This document shows, piece after piece, positions 45,430 through 56,489 of a DNA stretch of 64,000 bases. This stretch comes from Microglena sp. YARC. Taxonomy: Eukaryota > Chlorophyta > Chlorophyceae > Chlamydomonadales > Chlamydomonadaceae. The notes beneath the pieces are model-generated. The model was not told the DNA's origin. It ran no database searches and was given only the letters and a program-made list of their open reading frames with translations. The stretch is from assembly GCA_022414725.1 (NCBI GenBank), contig CM039462.1:10399766-10463765 (forward strand), written 5' to 3'. Position numbers and translations under genes: made by a program. Numbering within the stretch: the stretch's first letter is position 1; every line of letters begins with the position of its first letter.

Positions 45430-47940
45430 ATTGATCTCTAGCGCATACCCTGCTCTGCACGTCACTGTCCTGCTCCTTGCCATCCTCCCTGCCCTTCATT
45501 GCTCTGTAACGCAGGCCATGCTCTGCTAATCACCATCCTGCCCCTATCCGTGCTCCCTGCCCTTCATTGCTCTCTAACGCCTGCCCTGCTCTGCCCATTA
45601 CTGTCGTCCTGTCCTTTCCCATTATCCCTGCCCCTCTTTGCTCTCAAACGCCTGCCCTGCTCTGCTCATCACTGTCGTCTTGCCCCTTGCCATTATCCCG
45701 GCCCCTCTTTGCTCTCTAACACCTGCCCTGCTCTGCTCATCACTGTCATCCTGCCCCTTGCCATTATCCCTGCCCCTCTTTGCTCTCTATCGCATGCCCT
45801 GTCTTGTACATCACTGTCATCCTGCCCTTGCCATTATCCCTGCCCCTCTTTGATCTCTATCGCATGCCCTGCCTTGTTCATCACTGCCGTCTTGCCTCTT
45901 GCCATTATCCCTGCCCCTCCTTACTCCCTAACACCTAGCCTGCTCTGCTCATCACTGTAATCTTGCCCCTTGCCATTGTCCCTTCCTCTCTTTGCTCTTT
46001 AACGCCTGCCCTGCCTTATTCATCACTGTCGTCCTTCCCCTTGCCATTGTCCCTGCCCCTCCTTACTCCCTAACACCTACCCTGCTCTGCTCATCACTGT
46101 CGTCTTGCCCCTTGCCATTATCCCAGCCCCTCCTTACTCCTTAACACCTACCCTGCTCTGCTCATCACTGTCGTCTTGCCCCTTGCCATTATTCCTGCCC
46201 CTCTTTGCTCTCTAACACCTGCCCTCCCTTGTTCATCACTGTCGTCTTGCCCCTTGCCATAATCCCTACCCCTCTTTGCTCTCTATCGCATTCCCTGCCT
46301 TGTTGATCACTGATGTCTTGCCTCTTGCCATTATCCCAGCCCCTCCTTACTCCCTAACACCTACCCTGCTCTGCTCATCACTGTCGTCTTGCCCCTTGCC
46401 ATTGTCCCTGCCCCTCTTTGCTCTCTATTGCATGCCCTGCCTTGTTCATCACTGATGTCTTGCCTCTTGCCATTATCCCTACCCCTCCTTACTCCCTAAC
46501 GCCTACCGTGCTCTGCTCATCACTGTCGTCTTTCCCCTTGCCATTGTCCCTGCACCTCTGTGCTCTCTAACGCCTGCCCTGCTCTGCTCATCACTGTCCT
46601 CCTGCCCCTAGCCATTATCCCTGCCCCTCTTCGCTCTCTAACGCCTGCGCTCCCTTGTTCATCACCATCATCCTGCCCTTGCCATTATCCCTGCCCCTCC
46701 TTACTCCCTAACACTTACCCTGCTCTGCTCATCACTGTCGTCTTTTGCCCCTTGCCATTATCCCCGCCCCTCTTTGCTCTCTAACACCTGCCCTCCCTTG
46801 TTCATCACTGTCGTCTTGCCCCTTGCCATTGTCCCTGCCCCTCTGTGCTCTCTATTGCATGCCCTGCCTTGTTCATCACTGCCGTCTTGCCTCTTGCCAT
46901 TATCCCTGTCCCTCCTTACTCCCTAACGCCTACCCTGCTCTGCTCATCATTGTCGTCTTGCCCCTTGCCATTGTCCCTGCCCCTCTGTGCTCTCTAACGT
47001 CTGCCCTGCTCTGCTCATCACTGTCCTCCTGCCCCTTGCCATTATCCCTGCCCCTCTTCGCTTTCTAACGCCTGCCCTGCCTTGTTCATCACTGTCGTCT
47101 TGCCTCTTGCCATAATCCCTACTCCTCCTTACTCCCTAACACCTACCCTGCTCTGCTCATCACTGTCGTCTTGCCCCTTGCCATTATCCCGGCCTCTCTT
47201 TGCTCTCTAACGCCTGCCCTCCCTTGTTCATCAATGTCGTCCTGCCCCTTGCCATTATCCCTGCCTCTCTTTGCTCTCTATTGCATGCCCTGCCTTGTTC
47301 ATCACTGCCGTCTTGCCTCTTGCCATTATCCCTGTCCCTCCTTACTCCTTAACACCTACCTGCTCTGCTCATCACTGTCGTCTTGCCCCTTGCCATTATC
47401 CCAGCCCCTCCTTACTCCCTAACACCTACCCTGCTCTGCTCATCACTGTCGTCTTGCCCCTTGCCATTATCCCTGCCTCTCTTTGCTCTCTATTGCATGC
47501 CCTGCCTTGTTGATCACTGATGTCTTGCCTCTTGCCATTATCCCTGCCCCTCCTTACTCCCTAACGCCTACCGTGCTCTGCTCATCACTGTCGTCTTTCC
47601 CCTTGCCATTGTCCCTGCCCCTCTGTGCTCTCTAACGCCTGCCCTGCTCTTTGCATCACTGTCCTCCTGCCCCTTGCCATTATCCCTGCCCCTCTTCGCT
47701 CTCTAACGCCTGCGCTCCCTTGTTCATCACCATCGTCCTTCCTCTTGCCATTATCCCTGTCCCTCCTTACTCCCTAACACCTACCCTGCCCTCCCTTGTT
47801 CCCTGTCGTCTTTTGCCCCTTGCCATTATCCCTGCCCCTCTCTGCCCTCTATCGCTTGCCCTGCTCTGCTCATCACTGTCGTCCTGCCCCTTGCCATTAT
47901 CCCTGCCCCTCTTTGTTTTTCAACGCCTGCCTTTGCCGCA
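45430..47940 (+). repeat. 71-bp minisatellite, about 35 copies
   Basis: The unit is CT-rich, with CTGCTCATCACTGTCGTC, CTTGCCATTATCCCTGCCCC and TTTGCTCTCTAACGCCTGCC in order. The period is about 71 bp and variants (for example ATCGCATGCCC or CTCCTTACTCCCTAACACC) alternate in higher-order fashion. Open frames of 70-150 codons across it arise because the unit lacks stops; they change frame between units and are not genes. Confidence 0.93.
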
Positions 47941-47950
47941 TGTCTTGCAG

Positions 47951-48036
47951 GGCAAGAGGATGGATGGAAATGCTACAGCTGCGATGAAGATTGCTGCCAC
48001 GAAGGAACTATAAATGCCGAAGATGGAAATATATAA
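47951..48036 (+). CDS. Probable terminal exon of an unrecognised gene
   Basis: The acceptor CATGTCTTGCAG ends the minisatellite and the following sequence has ordinary coding composition. In phase with 45179-45246 it reads QEDGWKCYSCDEDCCHEGTI and stops with TAA at 48034-48036. An alternative phase-compatible frame ends ATKEL with a TAA at 48011. A TGTAA motif at about 48356 could be the polyadenylation signal. Function unknown. Confidence 0.4.
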
Positions 48037-48455
48037 TAGAAGCAGCGAAGATATATATAGATGTATAGCTTTGCTTGGACGTTTCTACTTAGTGGATATA
48101 TGGGCGTATGTCTTCATGAGTAGACAAATAGATAGCTGCTTGCAGGCTGCCTATATACTTGTACTTGAACTTAATTAGCTACATGGCTCCAGCCAGCAAT
48201 TTGGCTGCTCGTCGTCTTTTGCTCGCTGTCTATCTATGGTTAATGGATATAGAGGAAATATATGGGATGTAGCGGATGTACATGTGTAAGGATGCTTACA
48301 TAGATGTATAGGTAGATCAATAAGTTAATGGATGCATACGGTAGTTTATTATGTATGTAATCTATCTTCTCGAATCCTGATGTAATTGAGAAATGCTCCT
48401 GGAAAATATTCCTGAAAATGTGACCTCTCCGACCACCGTGCCCAAACCGCCCTGC
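48037..48455. other. 3' flank and intergenic spacer before the copia element
   Basis: AT-rich TATATATAG stretches occur near 48045-48065. A segment at 48158-48225 (ACTTGTACTTGAACTTAATT then CAGCCAGCAATTTGGCTGCTC) matches 11305-11360, so it is a dispersed repeat with an ACTTGA-type microsatellite edge. No gene is seen. Confidence 0.55.
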
Positions 48456-48779
48456 TATCAGCATGTATAGCGGTGCTCTCACGCGTTTTATGACTTGGTG
48501 ACTACTTATGTACTCCCTTAGAACTATCGGCTCTCCTGAGCCAGCTTCCCGTGGGACTAAGTCATCTTGAGATGACTCAGTGGCAGCTTCCTGTCACCTA
48601 CGTCTCCGGTCTGATCTGTACCCTGTTAGGTTCCTGTCTACCGCCTCCTTTCACCACAGGTGCCCCTTTATGGGTCTCCTGCGTCTGTAACGTTATCCTT
48701 GTCTCCGTGTATAGATTGGTGCGTCTGTTCCGCTGCTTTAATCTACTGTCCACTCTACCGGAGTGATTTCAAGCTGATA
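48456..48779 (+). repeat. Left LTR of the copia element
   Basis: It starts TATCAGC and ends GCTGATA, a 7-bp inverted terminus. A TGTAA signal at 48686-48690 is in the right place for transcript polyadenylation. No clear TATA box is visible. The bases following the LTR (GGTCATTGGGCTCC) do not match the usual initiator-Met primer-binding site, so the primer tRNA is unresolved. Confidence 0.93.
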
Positions 48780-48810
48780 GGTCATTGGGCTCCTCATCAC
48801 TACCACTGCT

Positions 48811-50960
48811 TTGATAATGCAACTTCCGCGAGGGCCTCCTGCCGGCTTTGTGAAACTTACCAAACTTAATGGTGTTTTCATGGGCTCGTGGATCCGCAGT
48901 GTCATTGTGAGCAATGGATGCGACCGAATCCTCCCAACGGGGGTGAAGGTTCCTCTAGATTGGCTAGAAGACTGCGCGCCAGCAGCCTCTGCTGCCGGAG
49001 AGGAGGGTCCTTCCGCCATCAAGGAAGTAACCCCCCCCCGATCAATCCTCCAACTTTACGGTTCCTTCTCTCAATGTTCGACGCCTTTCCTCTGATGTTG
49101 AGGATGTCCTGATGAAGCTGTGTTGTGTACAGACATAGATCATCCGTTGTGCATCAGACCCGCAGCCTCCTTTCGTCCCTTTCAATTATGATGAAGACTA
49201 CTCTACTACTACTGATGATGAGGAGGACTTGAAGAGTGCTACGAGTGCTGACTTCGGTGGCGTGACCCCATCTGCTGCTGCCACTCGTGTCTTTGAGACT
49301 TCCGCTGTTTCGCCGGTGTATGAGCCTCCTGATCAGCAGATGCCTAATCGAGAGCTTTCGCCTGTGTATCAGCCTCAGCCTTCGTCGGCGCTCCCTTTGA
49401 GCCTGTTCCCCCGGCTTACCGGAGGTGGCTAAGCCCACTTTCTTGAAGGGCTTTGCTTTCTTTTTCCTCTGCATCTGCCCCCATGGAGCGTGGCCTCCCT
49501 GGCTACCACACTCGCTCTCGCGAGGCTGCTGTTTCCTCTGCACGCACCTCTGCTGCTGGTGCCTCCCTGGAACCCCCTCCGCCTCCGCCGGTGGAGCTGC
49601 CTCCTGCCCCTGGCCCTCCTCCTATGCTGCATACGCGGTCTTGCGCATCTTTGGGAGCATCTGCTCACTGGCGGATCTCCTCCGACTTTGAACCTTCGGG
49701 ACTACCGCCTGATCAACATGGATCGACGGGATGGTGAGTCCTTGAACCGCTCTTTGTACGGTCGGATGGATATGCAGGCTACAATGGCAAATGTTAGTGT
49801 GAAGCTGAGGCATCGCCGAGTGATGGCTTTCTCTGAGCTTGGTACCAGGTGTCGTTCTTTTCTTGGTCCAGTCACTTCTGGGATTCTGTATCCCCAGATC
49901 ATGGTGTTTCCTTTGGTGGTACGAGGCGTAGTGATCACGAGAAGCTTGGTTATCAGTTTGTGCGAGTGCCTGTCCCTCTGTGTCCTGTTAGCCCAGATTT
50001 CGAGCTGCTTATGAGTGTTGCGAGGTCCATTCCTGTGATTAGGAACATAGACGACCAGCGCGCTCTTGACGCTGGTCTTGCTGCGGAGTATTTCATGGAC
50101 ATTCGTAGGTCCTTGGCTCCTGTCCCTTCTGCGATTGGAGCTGGGTCTAATACCCTCATTCATGGTGAGTCTCGGTTTGATCCTGCACTGTTGGGGTTCA
50201 GTGCACTGCCTCTCGAACGTCAGGAGTTCATGTGTTTAACTATGATGCTCGCGAACATGGAGGACGATATGGTCAAGGTATACCAGGACTTTGCCACCCC
50301 TCGGATATCCTTTTGGATATCCGGAAGACGCAGTCTGATGCCCTTGCCTCTAGAGTCCCTCTCATGCGTATCGAACTTCATAATGCGCACATGGGCCCTT
50401 CTGACCGTGTCGATGATTTCTTTCGCATGGTTCGCAGTCTGTGCACTGACCTCCGCAGTGCTGGACATCCTGTCACTCAGCGCCACGCCATGGAAACCAT
50501 TGTGAATGGGATCCGTTTGATCCGATTTGAATCGCTGCGGATCCAGTACGGTATGATGTTGGCTAACAGACAGACTGTAGATTACTGGTCTTGTCTGGAG
50601 GCATATCGGTCTCTCGACATTTGAACAATGCTCTCCCCAGGTCCGACTCCAGGCATCCTGGTTGGTCCCGGGACGCTCCCCAGGTTCCTGCCAATGCTGC
50701 GTTTCAGCGTGGGCAGGGATCTGGTTCTCAGGGTTCTGGTTCCAACAAGCGACGTCTGGGATTGCACTTGGGGCCCATGCCTCAGCAAGACGACCCACTC
50801 GGAGGATCGCTGTTTCACGAAGCATCCGCACCTGCGTAAGACCAAGCCTGGTGCACCGGTTACCAATCCGGTGCCCATGGCCTTGGCCCTTCCAGGTGTG
50901 CTTACTCCGCGGCAGCTGGCCTCCTTGCAGGCTCAGATTGATGGGTATGCTTTGGACAAG
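48811..50960 (+). pseudogene. Copia gag region, frameshifted
   Basis: Capsid-type protein that packages element RNA. A proline-rich stretch (SLEPPPPPPVELPPAPGPPP, 49566 onward) precedes a gag core with RIELHNAHMGPSDRVDDFFR and MVRSLCTDLRSAG (50367-50466). Downstream WDCTWGPCLSKTTHSEDRCF (about 50757-50818) supplies Cys and His residues for a zinc-binding knuckle of irregular spacing. The region is spread over several frames with shifts near 49095, 49430, 50235 and 50620. The exact initiation codon is uncertain; 48811 is the first Met of the first open stretch. Confidence 0.7.
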
Positions 50961-52420
50961 AAATAGGAGGTACGCTCTGTCCTTTTCTCTTGCACTGCGA
51001 AATTTTCAAATGTCTGCAGCCCGAGCCTGTCTGAGGGTGTCTGGCATGTTGATTCTGGAGCTGGGATGTCAATCACAGGTGATATGTCTTTGTTCACTGT
51101 GTTTCATGCTTCTGAGACTGGGCCAGCAGTTAAATTTGGTGATGGTGTGGTTCAACGGTCTGTGGGTCAGGGTTCTATTGTGTTAGGTAGTGATTGGTTA
51201 CCAACACCAATCACTTTAACCAATGTTTCTCTACATCCCACACTGTCCGGTGAACCTCATGTCAGTAAATGCTGTTGCCCATGCTCACAACTGCAAGATT
51301 TCTTTTGATAGTCTTAGTTGTACTGCCACACAGGGCTCTTCTGTTCTGTGGTCTTTCCCTGCCTCCAGTGATGGTGTGTACAAGTTTGCATGTAGGCCTT
51401 GTCACACCCCTCGTGGCCGTTTGTATGGTGCTGAAGATTATCCAGCTTTTGCTCTTGATGTTGATGAGGATGGTGGAGTTGTGATCCCTACCACTCCTGA
51501 ATGGTTGTGGCATAGGCGGCTGGGTCACCCTGGCTATGATGCCATGCACAACCTTGTAAGGAAGGGTTTGGTTCAGAACTTACCCCTCACTCTCCAACAG
51601 GTGCAAAGACTGTCTAAGATCCCATGTGATGCTTGTCAGAAGGCAAAGGGAAAACGTATCCCTTTTCCTAAAGAAAGCAAAACTAGGATCCGTGCCCCAT
51701 TACAACGCCTTCACTTGGACATCATGGGGCCATTTAATATTAGGGGCTTGCGTGGGGAGTTTTATGTTCTGTGTCTCACTGACCAATACTCTGGCTATGC
51801 TGAGGTCTTGTGCTTGAGAACCAGGGATGAAGCTCCCTTAGCAGTTCAAACTACCATCCTCAGATGGATGACTCAGCTGCATGGATTTGTTTTCAAGTGT
51901 CTTAGGTCTGACAGGGCTAAGGAATTTATAGTGAAGTGGTTCGAGGATTGGTTAGAATCGGTTGGTGCTGTGCATGAATTGTCCATGGCTTACACTGCTC
52001 AGCAGAATGCGACTGTGGAACGGTACAATGGGGTCCTTCAGAACGTAGCTAGGAGCATTCACTTGGAGTCTAAGCTCACTAAGTCCTTCTGGCCCTATGC
52101 CTTCCTCGCCGCGTGTTACCTACGCAACCGGCTGCCTAATCAGGGTGACAAGACTCCTTATGAGTTGTTCTTTTGGGGTTCTACCTGATGTATCGTTATT
52201 GCGCGTGTTCGGGTGCCCATGCTATGTTACCTTAGTGAATGGGAAGAAGCGCAATAAGCTTGACGAAAGGGCGTTATCTGGTAGACTGGTTGGGTATTCT
52301 CTGGTGAGTAAGGGTTATTTTGTTTGGGTTCCGAAGTTGCGCCAGGTGGTAGAGAGTCGTGATGTGCTCTTCTATGAACAGTTTAGCTATAACTGTATCC
52401 CTGGGCTCTTTTCCCTATGA
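50961..52420 (+). pseudogene. Copia pol: protease, gag-pre-integrase and integrase
   Basis: The aspartic protease has VWHVDSGAGMSITGD near 51039 (DSGA active site). After a frame change near 51235, the zinc-binding pre-integrase domain LWHRRLGHPGYDAM...CDAC is intact. The integrase core follows with catalytic residues in HLDIMGPF, LRSDRAKEF and NATVERYNGVL. The stretch 51223-52188 is open. An extra T at about 52175 shifts the frame, after which LRVFGCPCYV and the RALSGRLVGY C-terminal region continue to 52420. The integrase inserts the cDNA, giving the observed 5-bp duplication. Confidence 0.9.
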
Positions 52421-53104
52421 TGGATCTCAGTATTTTTCTCGCACCCCTGCCGCTATCATCGGTAAAGGGCTTGATACTACTGACAATGTCCTGGGCCTTT
52501 ACCAACCCCGATTGTTGACCGCTTTTACTGGTCATGGATGACGATGCGTCCCAGGCCAGGTAATGATGGTGCTGTATCGCGTGCGGCGGCATTGGGCCAG
52601 GGGGAGTCTGATGTTCCTTCAAGCTCAAATTTATTCGAATCTCAGGGGGTCGCCGGGCCTTTCTCTGCGCCACGTTTCGTCGGTGAAGTCGTAGGATTAG
52701 GACAGCCTCGGGTCATAGTGGAACCTAGTACAGGTCCACTGCCCACTAGTCGCCACCCCCCGTCCACCTATTCGGATAGCTCGCGGGAGTTGTTGATCAC
52801 TTCACCCCCTGCTATACCTGGTGGTTTATACCGGACCAGGCATTGCGACGATGTGGCCGTCACAGATGATGTGAGTGATGACCTCGAACACTGGTCCGGG
52901 TCAGATACTGCGTATGGCTGGGGTGTTCCAGTGTACCCAGGCTTCGACGATTTAGAGGCAAAGGAGGCCGGCCTTGTTCAACCACGCATGAGTGCTGCGC
53001 TGGGGGCTTTATTACCGGTTACTGCTGATACTGCTGATATCCCCGCTGCCCATGTACAAGTACACTGCTTGTACGTGGGGGCTTTTATTTTCTACCTCTA
53101 CTGA
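52421..53104 (+). other. Copia linker between integrase and RT
   Basis: Mostly open (52538-53104) and rich in Ser, Pro, Gly and Asp, as is usual for the variable spacer between integrase and RT in copia polyproteins. No domain is recognised. Confidence 0.6.
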
Positions 53105-54680
53105 ACTCTCTTATAAAGCTGCAATGTTACCTACCAACCCTGACAGAGATCTCTGGCTGCAGGCTATGAAGGATGAGATGGCCTCCCTCCATGCTCATGG
53201 CACTTGGGTCCTCACTCCACAGCCTCCTAGGCAGAGGATTCTATCTGGCAGATGGTTATTTGTCAAGAAACATGGGGCTGATGGTTCTTTGCGTTTTAAA
53301 AGCTCGTTTTGTAGTTCGTGGTTTTCTGCAACGTCCTGGGCTGGACTACCATGATGTATATGCCCCCGTCTCCTCTAAAGCAGGTCTTCGTGTGCTCCTT
53401 GCTGCCATCACTCATAGAAAAATGTTTGTGAGGCAGCTGGACATCAAGACTGCATTCTTGAATGCCAAGCTGGAACCTGGTCTGGACCTGTTCTGTTACC
53501 AGCCTGAGGGCTTTCATGAACTTGGTCCTGACAAATGTTCCCCTTGTGTGCAAGCTGATTAAATCTCTTTATGGTTTGAAGCAGGCACCCAGGGCTTGAG
53601 CAAAGATGTAAAGCAGGTTTTGGTTGCCCACGGTTTTACCATGTGCAAAGCTGAACCTGCTCTGTATTTCAGGAGGGATTCTACTGGTGGGTGGAGCTAT
53701 GTCCTGACCTATGTGGATGACTTTATCTGTGCTTTTAGTGAGCTGCATAGGTATGCCTTGCTGATCAAGGCTATGGAAGCAGCTGGGTGGGAAGTCAAGG
53801 AAATGGGTGTACCTGTCCAGTTCCTTTCATTGGACATGACTTTGTACACTTGATTCTGACGGCAGGTGTGTTAAGATCGACCTCTCCCAGCACTCCTACA
53901 TTGTTGGGCTGGTGGAGCAGTTTGGTCTCACTGCTGCTACCAAGCCAAGTTTTCAGTTCCCATGTCCAAGTGCACTGTCACTGATCCTCCTGGAGAACCT
54001 CTGGCCTCTAATAGCCAGTACCTCTCTCTTGTGGGGGCTTTGCTGTACCTGGCTACCTGCACAAGGCCTGATATTTCTTTTGCTGTTAGCTACCTGTCCA
54101 GGTTTTCTGCTCAACCCACTGCCCCCCTGTGGGCTGCAGCCAAGCGCTTGCTTTTGTATTTGAGAGAACATTCCATCTGGGCCTCACTTACACTCACAGC
54201 CCTGGTTTCTCTTTTACTGTCTTTAGTGACTCATCCTTTGCTGATGATGGGTCTGACAGGAGATCTCAGACTGGCTATGCTGTGCTTGCTGGAGGCTGCC
54301 TTGTGAACTGGATGAGCAAAAGGCAACCCACTGTTGCTGTTAGCTCCAGTGAGGCTGAGTATCAGGCCCTGTCTCAGACTGCCAGGGAGGTGCAATGGTT
54401 GAAAAAGTTGAGAATTGATCTAGGGCTGCCTTGTGACCTGGTCACCATTCAGGGTGACAACTTGGGGTCCTTGAGCTGGGCCAATGACTGTCAGCTGCTC
54501 CCTCGCAACAAGCACATTGATGTCATCCATCACTATATCCAGGAGCTGGTGGAGGATGGCCAGGTGGATGTTGCCTATGTTAACACTAAGGACAACTGTG
54601 CTGACCCCTTCACCAAGCCCCTTGATCCTATGGTGTTCTGGCGTTTCATTCGCATGTTTGGAATGAATGCTTCTCCTTAA
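53105..54680 (+). pseudogene. Copia pol: reverse transcriptase and RNase H
   Basis: The RT motifs appear in order: LWLQAMKDEMASLHAHGTWV, ILSGRWLFVKKHGADG, ARFVVRGFLQRPGLDYHDVY, RQLDIKTAFLNAKL (first catalytic Asp), LIKSLYGLKQAPRAW and VLTYVDDFICAF (YVDD). After further shifts, SLVGALLYLATCTRPDISFA and the RNase H domain follow: FSDSSFADDGSDRRSQTGYA, VSSSEAEYQAL and NKHIDVIHHYIQE, ending with ADPFTKPL and TAA at 54680. Frame changes lie near 53300, 53560, 53850, 53960 and 54170. All hallmark residues are present. Confidence 0.92.
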
Positions 54681-55077
54681 ACCAATTTTTTTTGGTTACA
54701 TGTATTCTAGAATTTTGGTTACATGTATTCTGGAATTTTTGGTTACATTTTAGGGTTTCTTTGGTTACATTTAGAGTTTCTTTAAGTTATCATTGATTTG
54801 GCATTAGGTTCCTATTCCCGGATCGGTTTTTCTATACCGTTGTTACCCGACTTTGATGTTTAGTTGTCCTCTTATATCCACTTGGCAAATTTTGGTTCTT
54901 TTGCCTTGCTTCATACCTTCCCTTACACCCTTCGGGTTTTCATTTGAAGTTTCTGTCGATTTTTTTTTTCGGAGTTCTTTGATTTTTTTTTTTTTTAATT
55001 TGTTACATATAGTTCTATGTCACCAGTGCCATAGGTGGAGTTAGGACTATTGTATGTCACCTGTGTCATAGGTGGAG

Positions 55078-55401
55078 TATCAGCATGTATAAGCGGTGCT
55101 CTCACGCGTTTTATGACTTGGTGAATACTTATGTACTCCTTAGAACTATCGGCTCTCCTGAGCCAGCTTCCCGTGGGACTGAGTCATCTTGAGATGACTC
55201 AGTGGCAGCTTCCTGTCACCTACGTCTCCGGTCTGATCTGTACCCTGTTAGGTTCCTGTCTACCGCCTCCTTTCACCACAGGTGCCCCTTTATGGGTCTC
55301 CTGTGTCTGTAACGTTATCCTTGTCTCCGTGTATAGATTGGTGCGTCTGTTCCGCTGCTTTAATCTACTGTCCACTCTACCGGAGTGATTTCAAGCTGAT
55401 A
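55078..55401 (+). repeat. Right LTR of the copia element
   Basis: Matches the left LTR almost perfectly, from TATCAGC to GCTGATA. It is preceded by CATAGGTGGAG, a plausible polypurine tract; this segment is itself duplicated about 45 bp upstream. Followed by the CCTGC target duplication. Confidence 0.93.
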
Positions 55402-55727
55402 CCTGCAAGCGAAGTACAGGCGAAAAGTCTCAGAAGACCGAACATTTCGCCTCATTACCGTGCACAAGCCGCCGTGCGTGGCGAGATGCCGTCGAAATAT
55501 CTCAGAAGTCTGAGACATTTCGACGACAATCCGCCTAGGCTAAATGTAGGCGAAATGTCTCAGGATTCTGAGCTACACGCGACGCGGGTATAGGGCTTAC
55601 CGCTAGAGTCAGAAGTGCCAGGTCATTAAAGGACTATGACTAATCGCGGACCCCGCGTGCGTTCCGCGTGCATTCCGCTGCGCTCGTACGCATTTAGCGA
55701 TCTGTCGACTTCCCCGAGTGATGGGGA
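55402..55727. repeat. Cluster of imperfect hairpins with TCTCAGAA motif
   Basis: A 34-bp near-perfect palindrome lies at 55491-55524, with arms GTCGAAAT.TCTCAGA. Related half-palindromes occur at 55419-55451 and 55549-55575. No gene is seen. The function is unknown; it could be the edge of a foldback element interrupted by the copia insertion. Confidence 0.5.
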
Positions 55728-56462
55728 GGGCCGTTGCGTCCCAGGACGCAACATTGGCAGGGTCGGTTGCGTCCCGGACGCAGCCTCATAGACTGGTTGC
55801 GTCCGGGACGCAGGTTTTGGAAGTTGGTTGCGTCTCACTTCATTACCCTGCGTTCTCATGCGTCCCAATGCGCCCCAGTGCGTCTGATGCGTCTGACTCG
55901 AGATTGTCTCAGTGGGTGGTGCAGGACGCAAAGGGCCCTCTCAGCCACATAATTTTGAAATGGACTCGAACATAAAAATCCCCACATGCCCCCAGGCCCC
56001 TGAGTGGATGAGCGGGGTTCAAACAGCACCCTAGTCTAAAGCCTATAATTTTTTGATGTGATCGATTTATTCTGGTCGATCTCTCCAAAAATATTCGAAC
56101 CGTCAAAATGCAATCTCACAGCACGCCCAATGCTCCGACCTAGCAGCGAAGGCTGGATGAATGTTTTGTTGCCAAGCCCGCTGCTGCTGCTGCTGCTGCT
56201 GCTGCCGCTGGGACGCAAGCATGGAGAAAAATTGAGACGCAGTGGGACGCAGTGGGACGCATGAAGCATGGAGAAAAATTGAGACGCAGTGGGACGCAGT
56301 GGGACGCATCAAGCTGCTGTTGCTGTGGGAGGGGAAAAGAGGAATTTTTGGGACGCAACTTTCAAACTTTACTGCGTCCCAGGACGCAACCTACGAAATT
56401 GGCTGCGTCCTTGGACGCAACCTACCCATTTGGGTGCGTCCCAGGAAGCAACTCCTGGGGTC
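55728..56462. repeat. Dispersed TTGCGTCC/GGACGCAA palindromes and (CTG)n
   Basis: GTTGCGTCCCAGGACGCAAC (55733-55752) and close variants recur near 55767, 55796, 56376, 56403 and 56428, and single GGGACGCA half-sites crowd 56212-56355. Two 46-bp units (GAAGCATGGAGAAAAATTGA) sit at about 56215-56308. A (CTG)n run lies at 56181-56210. Frames across it are repeat-driven. Confidence 0.7.
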
Positions 56463-56489
56463 CGTTTGGACAACCCTGGTGTGGGGTAC

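Larger units (their letters stand above)
48456..55401 (+). mobile_element. Full-length Ty1/copia LTR retrotransposon
   Basis: 6946 bp bounded by direct 324-bp LTRs and flanked on both sides by CCTGC (48451-48455 and 55402-55406), a perfect 5-bp target-site duplication. The internal order is gag, protease, integrase, reverse transcriptase, RNase H, with integrase before RT, which defines the copia superfamily. The LTRs differ at only about three substitutions and two single-base indels, so insertion was recent. Yet the coding region carries at least eight frame changes, several in homopolymers (for example TTTTGGGG at 52171-52178), pointing to sequencing indels as much as decay. Confidence 0.95.

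Noticed and set aside
45499..48013. Leucine/proline-rich frames of 60-150 codons
   Set aside because: Products of the 71-bp minisatellite; the period is not a multiple of three, so no single protein persists.
47951..48013. C-terminal KEL ending as an ER-retention signal
   Set aside because: It belongs to one of two possible frames, is not a full KDEL/HDEL motif, and the frame choice is unsupported.
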